Assembly (NCBI RefSeq): GCF_003610895.1
Contig: NZ_MCAS01000009.1
Coordinates: forward strand, 124,001 to 188,000
Source: Paraburkholderia fungorum
Lineage (GTDB): Bacteria; Pseudomonadota; Gammaproteobacteria; Burkholderiales; Burkholderiaceae
Direction: 5' to 3'
Length of the DNA stretch: 64,000 nucleotides
Shown: positions 51,725-60,416 of the stretch, piece after piece
How positions within the stretch are numbered: position 1 is the stretch's first letter
Layout of the letters: every line of letters begins with the position of its first letter
The notes under the pieces: generated by a model
Databases searched by the model: none
What the model was told of the DNA's origin: nothing
The model's input: the letters and a program-made list of their open reading frames with translations, nothing else
Program-made: the position numbers and the translations under genes

Positions 51725-52174
51725 ATGAGCAAGCCGACTCCCGCCGCGCGCGGCGCCTACCCGCATTTTCTGCAGATCACCACGCGCTGGATGGACAACG
51801 ACGTCTATGGCCACGTCAACAATGTTGTCTATTACAGCTACTTCGACACGGTGGTGAACGAATATCTGATCCGCGCCGGTGTGCTCGACTTCGAGCATGG
51901 CGCGACGATCGGTCTCGTGGTCGAGACGCACTGCAATTACTTCGCGCCGCTGGTGTTTCCGGAGCGTGTCGAAGCGGGCCTGCGGGTCGTGCGGCTCGGC
52001 ACCTCGAGCGTGCGCTACGAGGTGGGTCTCTTCAAGGCGGGCGAAGATCAACCCGCTGCCCAGGGCCATTTCGTGCACGTGTATGTGGATCGCGTTACGC
52101 GCCGTCCGGTGACGTTGCCCGCCGATCTGCGCGCGGCGCTTGAACCGCTCACCGTCGCTGTGCAGGCGGAATAG
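51725..52174 (+). CDS. 4HBT-family acyl-CoA thioesterase
   Basis: The 149-aa hot-dog fold protein shows the 4-hydroxybenzoyl-CoA thioesterase motif [22 protein letters not shown] (Asp catalytic-type, near residue 25). It lies 3 bp after the Nudix gene and 4 bp before livH, so it is probably part of the same transcript. Such enzymes hydrolyse short-chain or aromatic acyl-CoA. A link to the products or substrates of the adjacent transporter is inference. Confidence 0.88.
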   Translation: MSKPTPAARGAYPHFLQITTRWMDNDVYGHVNNVVYYSYFDTVVNEYLIRAGVLDFEHGATIGLVVETHCNYFAPLVFPERVEAGLRVVRLGTSSVRYEVGLFKAGEDQPAAQGHFVHVYVDRVTRRPVTLPADLRAALEPLTVAVQAE

Positions 52175-52178
52175 GCGC

Positions 52179-53117
52179 GTGCAGTCGTTCGCCATCAATC
52201 TGCTCAACGGTGTGAGTTACGGCCTGCTGCTGTTCATGCTGTCGGCAGGGCTGACGCTGATTTTCAGCATGCTTGGCGTGCTGAATTTCGCGCACGCGAG
52301 CTTCTATATGCTCGGCGCGTACGTCGGCTTTTCGGTGGCGGCGCATGCGGGTTTCTGGAGTGCGCTGGTGATCGCGCCGCTGATCGTCGGCGTGATCGGC
52401 GCGGCGCTGGAGCGCTGGCTGCTGCGCCGCGTGCGTGTGCATGGCCATCTCCCCGAGTTGCTGCTGACTTTCGGCGCGGCCTATCTGCTCGGCGAACTGG
52501 TCAAGCTCGGCTGGGGCTTGAGTCCGCTCGGCGCCACGGTTCCGGCCGCGCTCGACGGGCCGCTGTTCACGGTCTACGGCGCGGCCTTCGCGCGCTATCG
52601 GGCCTTCATGATGGCGGTGTCGCTGGCGATGCTGGCCGTGCTCTATGCGGTGCTGCGTGTGTCGAAGACCGGGCTGATCGTGCGCGCCGCGCTCACGCAT
52701 GCGAGCGCGGTCGAGGCGCTTGGCCACAACGTGCCGCGCGTGTTCACCGGCGTGTTCGCGGCGGGCACCGCACTCGCCGCGCTGGCCGGCGTGATCGGCG
52801 CGCCGCTTTTCGTCATCGAACCGGCGATGGCGGAGTCGCTCGGCTCGATCGTGTTCGTGGTGGTGGTGATCGGCGGCCTGGGCTCGTTGAGCGGGGCGCT
52901 GGCGGCGTCGCTGATCGTCGGTTGCGTGCAGACCTTTGCGGTGGCGAGCGACGTGTCGCTCGGCGACCTCACGGCCGTATTCGGCGAAACGCTGCCGCCC
53001 GCATGGGACACGCTCACGCTTGCGCAACTCGCGCCGCTGATTCCCTATCTGCTGCTTGTCGCCATGCTGGCGCTGCGCCCGCGTGGACTGTTCGGGCGGC
53101 GTGACGAACATGCGTGA
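52179..53117 (+). CDS. livH: Branched-chain amino-acid-type ABC permease LivH
   Basis: The 312-aa permease has about eight membrane segments and the LivH signature motifs LIFSMLGVLNFAHASFYMLGAY and VVVVIGGLGSLSGALAASLIVG. The start is a GTG at 52179, 4 bp after the thioesterase stop codon; an upstream in-frame start at 52140 would overlap that gene. It overlaps livM by 8 bp. In this family the solute may be branched-chain amino acids, urea, amides or aromatic acids; no binding protein is present here to guide the choice. Confidence 0.9.
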   Translation: MQSFAINLLNGVSYGLLLFMLSAGLTLIFSMLGVLNFAHASFYMLGAYVGFSVAAHAGFWSALVIAPLIVGVIGAALERWLLRRVRVHGHLPELLLTFGAAYLLGELVKLGWGLSPLGATVPAALDGPLFTVYGAAFARYRAFMMAVSLAMLAVLYAVLRVSKTGLIVRAALTHASAVEALGHNVPRVFTGVFAAGTALAALAGVIGAPLFVIEPAMAESLGSIVFVVVVIGGLGSLSGALAASLIVGCVQTFAVASDVSLGDLTAVFGETLPPAWDTLTLAQLAPLIPYLLLVAMLALRPRGLFGRRDEHA

Positions 53118-54399
53118 GCCGCTCGAACAGTTCGCCGCGCCGGCAGCCGCGCCTCGCTCGATGTTGCGCAGCTTCACGCCATGGCTTGCGCTGGTCCTGT
53201 TCCTCGCCGTGCCGCCCTGTGTCTGGCCGCAAAGCTGGCTGCTCGCGTATCTCGCGCAGACCGCGACGATGATCGTGTTCGCGCTCTCGTACAACCTGCT
53301 GCTTGGCGAAACCGGTCTGCTGTCCTTTGGCCATGCCGCTTATTCCGGCCTCGGCGCGCTCATCGCGGCGCAAGTGTTCAATCGCATCGGCGTGCCGTTG
53401 GTGCTGCTGCCGTTGATTGGCGGCATCGGCGGCGCGCTGTGCGGGGTGGTGTTCGGCTTCGTGTCGACGCGGCGTGCCGGGACAGCCTTCGCGATGATCA
53501 CGCTCGGTATCGGCGAACTCGTCGCCGCGGCCGCGTGGACGCTGCCCGACTGGTTCGGCGGCGAGGCCGGCGTGCCGATCGATCGCGCGAGCGGGCCGAT
53601 GTTTGCAAGCTGGAGCTTCGGCCCGGCGCGTGAGGCGTATGCGCTGATCGCGCTGTGGTGCGTGCTGGCGAGCGTGGCGATGTTCGCGCTGTCGCGCACA
53701 CCGTTCATGCGGCTCGCCAATGCCGTGCGCGACAACCCGGCGCGCGCTGCGGCGATCGGCTGCTATCCGCGCCGCATCCGCTACGGCGTGGTGGTGATGT
53801 CGGCGTTTTTTGCGGGCATCGCAGGCACACTGGGGCTGATCAACGTCGAATTGGTATCGACGGAAAGTGTCGGCATGATGCGCTCGGGCGCCGTGCTGAT
53901 CGCAACGGTGATCGGCGGCACGGCGGCGTTTTTCGGGCCGGTCGCGGGTGCGATCGTCCTGACGTTTTTCAGCGTCGCGGTGGCGAGCGTCACGCGGGCG
54001 TGGCTGTTCTACCTGGGGCTGTTCTTCATCGTCGTCGTAGTGGCGTCGCCGGATGGACTGGCGGGCTTCGCGCAGCGGCACACCGCTCGTGTCGCGGCCT
54101 ACGGCTGGCGCATATGCGGCAAGGCTTATCTATGGGGCGCGGCCGCAGCGGCGCTGTGGACGCTCGCCGTCGTGCTCGCGGTGCAATGGGCGTATGCCGT
54201 GCAATTCGGTGCGGATGACGGTGCATTGTTCAGCGTCGCCGGCATACCGCTGGAGACGGGCTCGCCGCATCTTTGGCTCGGCATCGCGGTGTTCATGTTG
54301 GTCGTACCGGCAGCGCTCGCCGCGCGCTACGCGATTCGCGCACAAGCACGCCTTGCCATTCGCACCGGCATTACGCCGATCACCGGAGACGCGCGATGA
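53110..54399 (+). CDS. livM: Branched-chain amino-acid-type ABC permease LivM with C-terminal extension
   Basis: The 429-aa protein contains a normal LivM permease in its first ~330 residues (NLLLGETGLLSFGHAAYSGLGA, AVRDNPARAAAIGCYPRRIR, VIGGTAAFFGPVAGA). About 100 further residues hold two more hydrophobic helices, near 345-362 and 390-412, with a loop between. The extension makes it longer than the usual ~320-350 aa. The ATG at 53110 overlaps livH; livG starts at ATGA within its stop codon. Confidence 0.9.
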   Translation: MREPLEQFAAPAAAPRSMLRSFTPWLALVLFLAVPPCVWPQSWLLAYLAQTATMIVFALSYNLLLGETGLLSFGHAAYSGLGALIAAQVFNRIGVPLVLLPLIGGIGGALCGVVFGFVSTRRAGTAFAMITLGIGELVAAAAWTLPDWFGGEAGVPIDRASGPMFASWSFGPAREAYALIALWCVLASVAMFALSRTPFMRLANAVRDNPARAAAIGCYPRRIRYGVVVMSAFFAGIAGTLGLINVELVSTESVGMMRSGAVLIATVIGGTAAFFGPVAGAIVLTFFSVAVASVTRAWLFYLGLFFIVVVVASPDGLAGFAQRHTARVAAYGWRICGKAYLWGAAAAALWTLAVVLAVQWAYAVQFGADDGALFSVAGIPLETGSPHLWLGIAVFMLVVPAALAARYAIRAQARLAIRTGITPITGDAR

Positions 54400-55148
54400 T
54401 CCCGGCGCTCGCGGTATACGGCATCGAAAAACGCTTCGGCGCCACGCGGATTCTGCGCGGCGTCGACCTGGCGATCGAACCGGGCGAGCGCCATGCATTG
54501 ATCGGACCGAACGGCGCCGGCAAGTCGACGCTCTTCAATCTGATCGCTGGCGGGGCGCGGCCGAACGCCGGGCGCATCGATCTGTTCGGCGCGGAGATCA
54601 CGCGTCTCGCGCCGGCCGCGATCACCCGCCGGGGTCTTGCGCGCAGCTTCCAGACCACCAGCGTATTCGCTCGCCTCAGCGTGTTCGACAATCTGCGCTG
54701 TGCGGCCATGCTGGCTGAACGCGACCGCACGCGCTGGTGGCAGCGTTTCAGCGGCTCTCGCACGGTCGACGCGCGCGCCGAACAGGTGCTCGAAGCAGTC
54801 GGCTTGAGCGCGCGGCGGGAGAGCCTCGCCGGCACACTGAGCTATGCCGGGCAGCGTGCACTCGACCTCGGTCTCGCGCTCGCGGGCGGCGCGCACACCT
54901 TGCTGCTCGATGAGCCCACCGCCGGCATGAATCGCGCCGAGGCGGCGCGCGCCATTGAACTGATTCGCGCGACCACCGCGGGGCGCACGCTCCTGATGGT
55001 CGAACACGACATGGACGCCGTGTTCGCGATCGCCGACCGCATTTCGGTGCTGGTGCAAGGCCGCATCATCGCGACCGGCACGCCGGCGGCGATTCGCGCG
55101 GACAGCGCGGTGCGCGTCGCTTATCTTGGCGACGGCTTCCCTGCATGA
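54396..55148 (+). CDS. livG: Branched-chain amino-acid-type ABC ATPase LivG
   Basis: The 250-aa ATPase has an intact Walker A (GPNGAGKST, near residue 36), Walker B LLLDEPTAGM, and the D-loop/H-loop VEHDMDAVF. The signature region reads LSYAGQRALDLGLAL, a relaxed form of LSxGxQ with Ala in place of Gly/Glu. It pairs with LivF, whose Walker A is altered, so this subunit may supply most ATPase activity. The ATG at 54396 overlaps the livM stop codon. Confidence 0.9.
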   Translation: MIPALAVYGIEKRFGATRILRGVDLAIEPGERHALIGPNGAGKSTLFNLIAGGARPNAGRIDLFGAEITRLAPAAITRRGLARSFQTTSVFARLSVFDNLRCAAMLAERDRTRWWQRFSGSRTVDARAEQVLEAVGLSARRESLAGTLSYAGQRALDLGLALAGGAHTLLLDEPTAGMNRAEAARAIELIRATTAGRTLLMVEHDMDAVFAIADRISVLVQGRIIATGTPAAIRADSAVRVAYLGDGFPA

Positions 55149-55858
55149 CCGCCTTGCTCGACATCCGGCAACTGAACGCCTGGTATGGCGCAAGCCAGAC
55201 TCTGCATGGCGTCACGTTGCAGATCGCGGCAGGGGAAGTCGTTGCTCTCGTCGGGCGCAACGGTTCCGGGCGTTCGACGCTGGCGCGCGCGATCATGGGG
55301 CTCGTGCGCAGCGAGGGTCAGTTGCGTTTTGCGGGGCATGCCCTCGGCGGCCTGCGCACCTTCGAGATCGCCTGCTTGGGGCTCGGTTACGTACCCGAAC
55401 ATCGCGACGTTTTCCCGACGCTGAGTGTCCACGAGAATCTGCAACTCGGTGTGGCACCGCGTGCGCGCGGCCGCATTCCGCGCTTTAGCTTTGATGACGC
55501 CTACGCACTGTTCCCCGTCCTGCGCGAAAGAAGGCGCACGCGCGCCGGTGCGTTATCCGGCGGCGAACAGCAGATGCTGACGCTCGCCCGGGCGCTGCTT
55601 GGCGACCCCGACTTGCTGGTGATCGACGAACCCGGCGAGGGTCTGGCCGGCCAGGTGATGGGGCAGGTCGCACAGTGCCTGCGGACGCTGCGCGATCGTG
55701 GCGTGGCGATGCTGCTGATCGAACAGCGGCTGGTGATCGCGCAAGACATCGCCAGCCGGGTTGCGGTGATGGGGCATGGCGAAATTGTTTTCGACGACGC
55801 GCTCGCGTCGTTTGTGAAGCGGCCGGATGTGATGCAGGAATGGCTCGGCGTGGGTTAG
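55145..55858 (+). CDS. livF: Branched-chain amino-acid-type ABC ATPase LivF with Arg at the Walker A lysine
   Basis: The 237-aa ATPase shows signature ALSGGEQQMLTLARAL and Walker B LLVIDEPGEGLA. The Walker A loop reads GRNGSGRST: codon CGT (Arg) stands where almost all family members have Lys. The switch position reads LIEQRL, as in many LivF. The Lys-to-Arg change usually cripples ATP hydrolysis in one site. It overlaps livG by ATGA and ends the operon. Confidence 0.88.
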   Translation: MTALLDIRQLNAWYGASQTLHGVTLQIAAGEVVALVGRNGSGRSTLARAIMGLVRSEGQLRFAGHALGGLRTFEIACLGLGYVPEHRDVFPTLSVHENLQLGVAPRARGRIPRFSFDDAYALFPVLRERRRTRAGALSGGEQQMLTLARALLGDPDLLVIDEPGEGLAGQVMGQVAQCLRTLRDRGVAMLLIEQRLVIAQDIASRVAVMGHGEIVFDDALASFVKRPDVMQEWLGVG

Positions 55859-56337
55859 CCGAGGCTTGCCGCAGTTTGCGTGACGGGTCCCGATCGCTAT
55901 GCCGCTAGCGTATTGTTGGCGCGCCAGCCTGCGCCACGTGTCAGATCAACCTGTGCGCATCGGATCGCGTTTTATTGCAGCGCCGCATTCGAAATGGCGA
56001 GCGATTTGGTGTCCTGACGTAGACATCAGGTGCCGCGCAAGGCGCGCACGCCTCGCCACGCGTCCAGATCGCTCCCGGGGTGCCGTTTGAATCCCGTTTG
56101 CGCGTCACCCGCTCAAGCCCGGTGCGTGGGGCTCTTCAATGATTCGCTGTAGCGATTCAAACGCTTGATCGTTTGGTGAGCGTCCTCCAGAAATCTTGTC
56201 GGCAACGCGCCGACAAATCAAGACAATCGGGTTAAAGGCGCGCAACGGCGGCATGGTGTTTAAAGCCGGCGTATGTGCGGCCAACCATGCCATGCCGGAC
56301 GCGCGCAAGACGCACCGCGGCTCAAGGAGGAGACATC
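55859..56337. other. 479-bp intergenic region after livF
   Basis: No credible gene is found; a 63-codon frame at 55899 has no family features. An 8-bp perfect stem ttgtcggc (56196-56203) with gccgacaa (56209-56216) has a 5-nt loop but no T run. It could be a weak terminator for the liv unit. The last 20 bp hold the AAGGAGGAG ribosome site of the next gene. Confidence 0.5.
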
Positions 56338-58764
56338 ATGAAAAGAACAGGCGCATTGGGCGAAGCATCGGCTAATCGCGTGGAGGAAGGGCCTTCGCCG
56401 CGATTGCTTCAAGGGAGGTGGCCGCTTCGAATGGCGCGCGCGCGGCTTGGAGAAACGTGGCGTACGCGCGCGGGAACGGGCGCCGCGCTGGTGACGGCCG
56501 CTCTGCTGATGTCCGCCTGCGCCGATGCGAGTTCTTCGACCGGCGACGCGGCATCCGCGCCGTCGACGCAAACGAGCGGCAGCGCGAACGCCGTGAGCAA
56601 CAACGATAGTCCGCTGACCGCAAAATCGCAGCCGGATGCGGGCGTCGCCACCAATGCCGCCAACCTCACCGGCACCACCACCGGCGCTGCCACCGCGAGC
56701 GCCGATCAGCCCGCTTCCGCGTCGCGTCCTTCGCTCGAACTTGCCAAGGCCAGACAACTGGCCGCCGAACAGCGTGTCGCCGCGCGTGTGCCGTCTGCGA
56801 GCGGCATGAGCGAGAAGCGTAGCCGTCCGTTGACGCTGCGCGATTCCGGCATCGACGGGTCGTTGATGTTTGCGCGCGACGTCGATTTTCGCGTGACCGG
56901 CGATATCGGCTTTCTGATTCACGATATGGCCGCGACGCTGACGCCCGCACGCGCCGGCCAGCCGATCGTGTTCGACGATCCGACCAGCGTGACGATCAAC
57001 GTCCACCGTGGCGACGTCACGCTCGACAGCGCCAGGCTCACGGCGATTTTCGACCGGTACCTGTTCCAGTATCAGGGCTCGCCGCTGCGCAATATGCGGG
57101 TCGTGCCTCAGGATGGCGGCACGTTGCGCATCACCGGCGAAATGCATCGCGACAGCTGGGTGCCGATCGTGCTGACTGGCTCGCTGTCGATGCGCAACGC
57201 CGACGAACTCGTGTTCCATGCCGATCACGTCGAAGTGGCCGGCGTCGGTGCCGACAAGCTGATGCAGGCGGCTCACGTGAAGATGGCCGACCTGTTGAAA
57301 GTGAACACGCCGATCGCGCGTCTCGACGGCGACGACGTCGTGATGCAGGTGGCCAGGCTCACGCCGCCGCCCGCATTGCGCATGACGATCACACGGATCG
57401 ACACGAGTGCCGCGGGCGTGCGTTTCACGCTCGACGACCATACGGTGCAGAAGATCGACTGGCCCGCGACGATGCCGCCGCGCGGCATGCTGGTGCAAGG
57501 CGGCGACGTGAAGTTCATGCGTTCGATGCCGATGAACATCGACATGGCGCTGACCCCGCTCGATACGAACGCGCCGTTCGTGCTCGACCTTTACCACTAC
57601 CGCGACCAGATGGCGGCCGGCTACTTCACCTTCGACGAAGCGGGCGCTCTGGACGTGCACCTGCCGTCGTATCCGACGTTAGCCAGTGCTGCTAAGGATG
57701 CGCCCATGCAGATCGGCAGCGCGGGCGCGCGTTTTAACGACAGCTTCATTCGTGCGCAACAGGCGTCGCTCGCGCAGGCGCGTCTTGTGTGGCAGCACGT
57801 GCCGCAGACTTTGCGGACCGCTTCCGTTGCGCGCGCGATTCCGGTCGGCACACGAGCGGCGTTTTCCGGCCAGAGCATGGCGACACCCGGTTCTGCGATC
57901 GGCGACGAGCGTCACTCGCTGGGACCTGCGCCCTTGATTCACGTCGAGAATGTCGACTTTTACGTATCGGGGCGGATTGGTTTTCATGTGCGTTCGCTGG
58001 ATGCGCAGATGGTGCCGAAGAAGCCGGGCCAACCGGTCGATCTCGACGATCCTGACCAGTACGACATTCGCATCATTGGCGGCGAAGTGGTCGAACCGTG
58101 GCCCGCGATGGCGGCGTTGTTCAACGATTACCTGCTCGACTACGAGCCGCGTTCGCTGAACGATTTGCAACTGAAACCGGTGGACGGCAAGTTGGAGGTC
58201 ACGGGCGGGATCAAGTTGTGGAATCACTTTCCTGGCGTGTGGCTGCCCACGACGATGAGCGGCACGATCATGGCGAAGGATGAGCGGCATCTCGTCTATG
58301 AGCCGACCTCGGTGAAGGTGCTGGGGGTGCCGCAGGCGGGTTTGTTGCGGGCGTTGGATATTCCTTTGGCGTCCTTGACGCCTTTTACGCGCAAGGGTGT
58401 CGCGTTAAAGGGTAACGAGCTGGTGTTCGATCAGTACACCGTGTTTCCGCCGCCGGTTTTGCAGGGGCGGCTGGCTAGTGCGACGGTGACGGATGAGGGG
58501 TTGGTGTTGAAGTTCAAGCGGGATAGTTCGGTTGTGGCTGCGAGGCCGCCTGCCAGCGCGGCGAAGAGCTTTGTGTGGATCGAGTCTGGTGATGTGAAGA
58601 TGTTTAATTCGTTGGTCACGAATGCCAGGACTTTTATTAAGGATAGTTCTAATCCTGGGGTGATGAGGTTTGATCTTTACGGGTATCGGAGGGATGTTTC
58701 TAAAGGGACGGTGAGGATGGGGGAGGATGGAGGGTTGGAGGTTGATCTGGCTGTTAGGAAGTAG
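56338..58764 (+). CDS. Large putative lipoprotein with an internally duplicated domain
   Basis: The 808-aa product has a hydrophobic segment and lipobox-like LMSAC near residue 60, then a Ser/Thr/Ala-rich linker. Two homologous domains follow. The first has DVDFRVTGDIGFLIHDMAA, PARAGQPIVFDDP and LTAIFDRYLFQY (from about residue 180); the second repeats VDFYVSGRIGFHVRSLDAQ, PKKPGQPVDLDDP and MAALFNDYLLDY (from about 540). I know no named family or catalytic motif. The start at 56338 has AAGGAGGAG upstream; the ATG at 56431 would give a more normal signal peptide and has GGGAGG nearby. Its last ~60 codons are very poor in C, unlike the rest. Confidence 0.72.
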   Translation: MKRTGALGEASANRVEEGPSPRLLQGRWPLRMARARLGETWRTRAGTGAALVTAALLMSACADASSSTGDAASAPSTQTSGSANAVSNNDSPLTAKSQPDAGVATNAANLTGTTTGAATASADQPASASRPSLELAKARQLAAEQRVAARVPSASGMSEKRSRPLTLRDSGIDGSLMFARDVDFRVTGDIGFLIHDMAATLTPARAGQPIVFDDPTSVTINVHRGDVTLDSARLTAIFDRYLFQYQGSPLRNMRVVPQDGGTLRITGEMHRDSWVPIVLTGSLSMRNADELVFHADHVEVAGVGADKLMQAAHVKMADLLKVNTPIARLDGDDVVMQVARLTPPPALRMTITRIDTSAAGVRFTLDDHTVQKIDWPATMPPRGMLVQGGDVKFMRSMPMNIDMALTPLDTNAPFVLDLYHYRDQMAAGYFTFDEAGALDVHLPSYPTLASAAKDAPMQIGSAGARFNDSFIRAQQASLAQARLVWQHVPQTLRTASVARAIPVGTRAAFSGQSMATPGSAIGDERHSLGPAPLIHVENVDFYVSGRIGFHVRSLDAQMVPKKPGQPVDLDDPDQYDIRIIGGEVVEPWPAMAALFNDYLLDYEPRSLNDLQLKPVDGKLEVTGGIKLWNHFPGVWLPTTMSGTIMAKDERHLVYEPTSVKVLGVPQAGLLRALDIPLASLTPFTRKGVALKGNELVFDQYTVFPPPVLQGRLASATVTDEGLVLKFKRDSSVVAARPPASAAKSFVWIESGDVKMFNSLVTNARTFIKDSSNPGVMRFDLYGYRRDVSKGTVRMGEDGGLEVDLAVRK

Positions 58765-59603
58765 TTTTTTTTGCCTGGGCGGCGCTTTGGTTGTTGTTTT
58801 TGTGGTGTTGGCCTTTTCTTGATTTGTTATTGGTCTGTTTTGGCTGTGCGCTTACTTCTTTGGCCTTTCCTTGTTGTGTTAGTGGTCTATTGGCGTTGCC
58901 CCTGTGCGGGGCGGCACTTACTTTCTTTGCCGCCGCAAAGAAAGATAAGCAAAGAAAGCGGCTCACCCCGCCAGCTCATAAGCGGATCCCCCGCACAGCC
59001 AAGGTAGTGGTGCATCTGGAATCCGTGCTCTCGCACACTCCACGTTAGCGACACGGGGCTCATCCGCTCCCACTCCGCACTGCGTGCGTCGCGGATGGGT
59101 CTGCATGGGAAACCGGGAGGCTTCGGTTGAGTTCGGTGGGAGCCATCGGCTTCGCCTCGGCGATACCCTCCCGCACTCATTGGCGCCCCCCGCTTGAAAT
59201 GAAATGGCGATGCGCTGCATTCACCGCGGCGACTGAGTTATCGCGCGGCGCGAAGCAACGGCGTAACGACGAATCAGGGACCTAGGCAACCCGTGGGAAC
59301 AAAAGCTTGGCGGGTGGTTTCATGAAGGACCGTTCGGCGCGCGCAGCGCCGCCGGAAGTATGACGCCCTTGTCACCGGAGCGAAGTGTGCGAGAACACAG
59401 ATTCCAGATGCACCACTGCCCCCTCCAAGCTAGGGGACCCACTTATGAGCTGGCGGTGTGAGCCGCTTTCTTTGCTTATCTTTCTTTGCGGCGGCAAAGA
59501 AAGTAAGTGCCGCCCCGCACAGGGGCAACACCAATAGACCAATAACACAACAAGGAAAGGCCAACGCCATAAAAGCACAACCAAAGCGCCGCGCAGGCAA
59601 AAA
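58765..59603. repeat. Large palindromic intergenic repeat filling the gap between two convergent genes
   Basis: The left arm (58765-59040) and right arm (about 59393-59603) are diverged inverted copies. Both contain, read toward the centre, tttgcctg-ggcgctttggttg, a cctgtgcggggcggcactta block, ctttctttgccgccgcaaag, and gtgcatctggaatc. A spacer of about 350 bp (59041-59392) separates them. The element begins right after the stop codon of the 808-aa gene and ends 12 bp before the iolB stop codon. The small hydrophobic frames inside are repeat-derived. There is no transposase, so it is not a complete insertion sequence. Similar intergenic repeats are, from memory, common in Paraburkholderia. Confidence 0.85.
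58808..58911. repeat. 52-bp-offset direct duplication inside the left arm of the palindrome
   Basis: A segment starting ttggccttttcttgatttgt at 58808 recurs as ttggcctttccttgttgtgt at 58860. The right arm carries only one copy, so the left arm gained a duplicate or the right arm lost one. Confidence 0.7.
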
Positions 59604-59615
59604 CCCCCCCCTCCA

Positions 59616-60416
59616 TCAACCATCCTTATCAATAATCCACTCATGCGCAGGATCATTGCGAAAATGCCAAACCCGCTGCCCTCCAGCCATAACATTCAAA
59701 TAATAAGACTCATACCCATAGGGAACAACAACCGGATGATACCCACGCGGCACCATCACGACGTCGTGATTCTCAACGGCCATCGACTCATCGATATCCC
59801 GCATATCCGTGTACACGCGCTGAAACGCAAACCCCTGCGGCGGATCGAGCCGATGATAGTAAGTCTCTTCGAGCGAGCTCTCATGAGGCACATTGTCCGT
59901 ATCGTGCTTATGCGGCGGATAGCTTGACGCATGCCCGCCCGGCGTCCGAACCTCAACCACCAGCAACGACTCCGCAAGCTCAGTCTGCGGAAGAATATCG
60001 CATACATAGCGCGTATTCAGCCCCTTCCCGCGCGTAGAGCGCTTCATCGTAGACGGCTCGATCAACCTCGCCGGATACTCACCCTTGGCCGGCGCACTCG
60101 CCACGCCAATCTCGGCATCGCGACAGGCGCGAACCGTCGCCCGCACGCCAGGCGGTAAATACAACGCATGCGGCGCGGCATCCTCGAACACGCTATCGCG
60201 CGAGCCCAGTGAACTCCATGTGGCGTCGGCAGTTTCAATATCCACTGCGCCCGTTAGCACCACAATACAAACCTCCCGCGATGGCTCGAACACGTGAACA
60301 ACTTCGCTCGTGCTCAACCGGTAAGCAGCAAATCCCACATACCGCCAACACGCCGACTCGGGCGTCACCCGCGCGATCGTCTGGCCCTCGCGCTGTGCCT
60401 TCACCAATAAACTCAT
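59616..60416 (-). CDS. iolB: 5-deoxy-glucuronate isomerase
   Basis: The 266-aa bicupin isomerase belongs to myo-inositol breakdown and converts 5-deoxy-D-glucuronate to 2-deoxy-5-keto-D-gluconate. Metal ligands are visible in SSYPPHKHDTDNVPHESSLEETYYHR. The ATG at 60416 overlaps the iolE stop codon by 4 bp, so it is translationally coupled. It is the last gene of the visible iol operon. Its final ~70 codons on the coding strand are enriched in T and G, for example no C in the last 25 coding-strand bases, and it ends next to the palindromic repeat. Confidence 0.95.
   Translation of the reverse strand: MSLLVKAQREGQTIARVTPESACWRYVGFAAYRLSTSEVVHVFEPSREVCIVVLTGAVDIETADATWSSLGSRDSVFEDAAPHALYLPPGVRATVRACRDAEIGVASAPAKGEYPARLIEPSTMKRSTRGKGLNTRYVCDILPQTELAESLLVVEVRTPGGHASSYPPHKHDTDNVPHESSLEETYYHRLDPPQGFAFQRVYTDMRDIDESMAVENHDVVMVPRGYHPVVVPYGYESYYLNVMAGGQRVWHFRNDPAHEWIIDKDG

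Noticed and set aside
55899..56090. A 63-codon frame after livF.
   Set aside because: It has no ribosome site or family pattern and Arg-rich shadow composition.
58771..59048. Small hydrophobic frames (77-85 codons) inside the palindromic repeat.
   Set aside because: They are translations of repeat DNA in several frames with no ribosome sites.
58765..59603. An insertion sequence at the palindrome.
   Set aside because: There is no transposase frame, and the arms are far longer and more diverged than terminal inverted repeats; at most a non-autonomous element.
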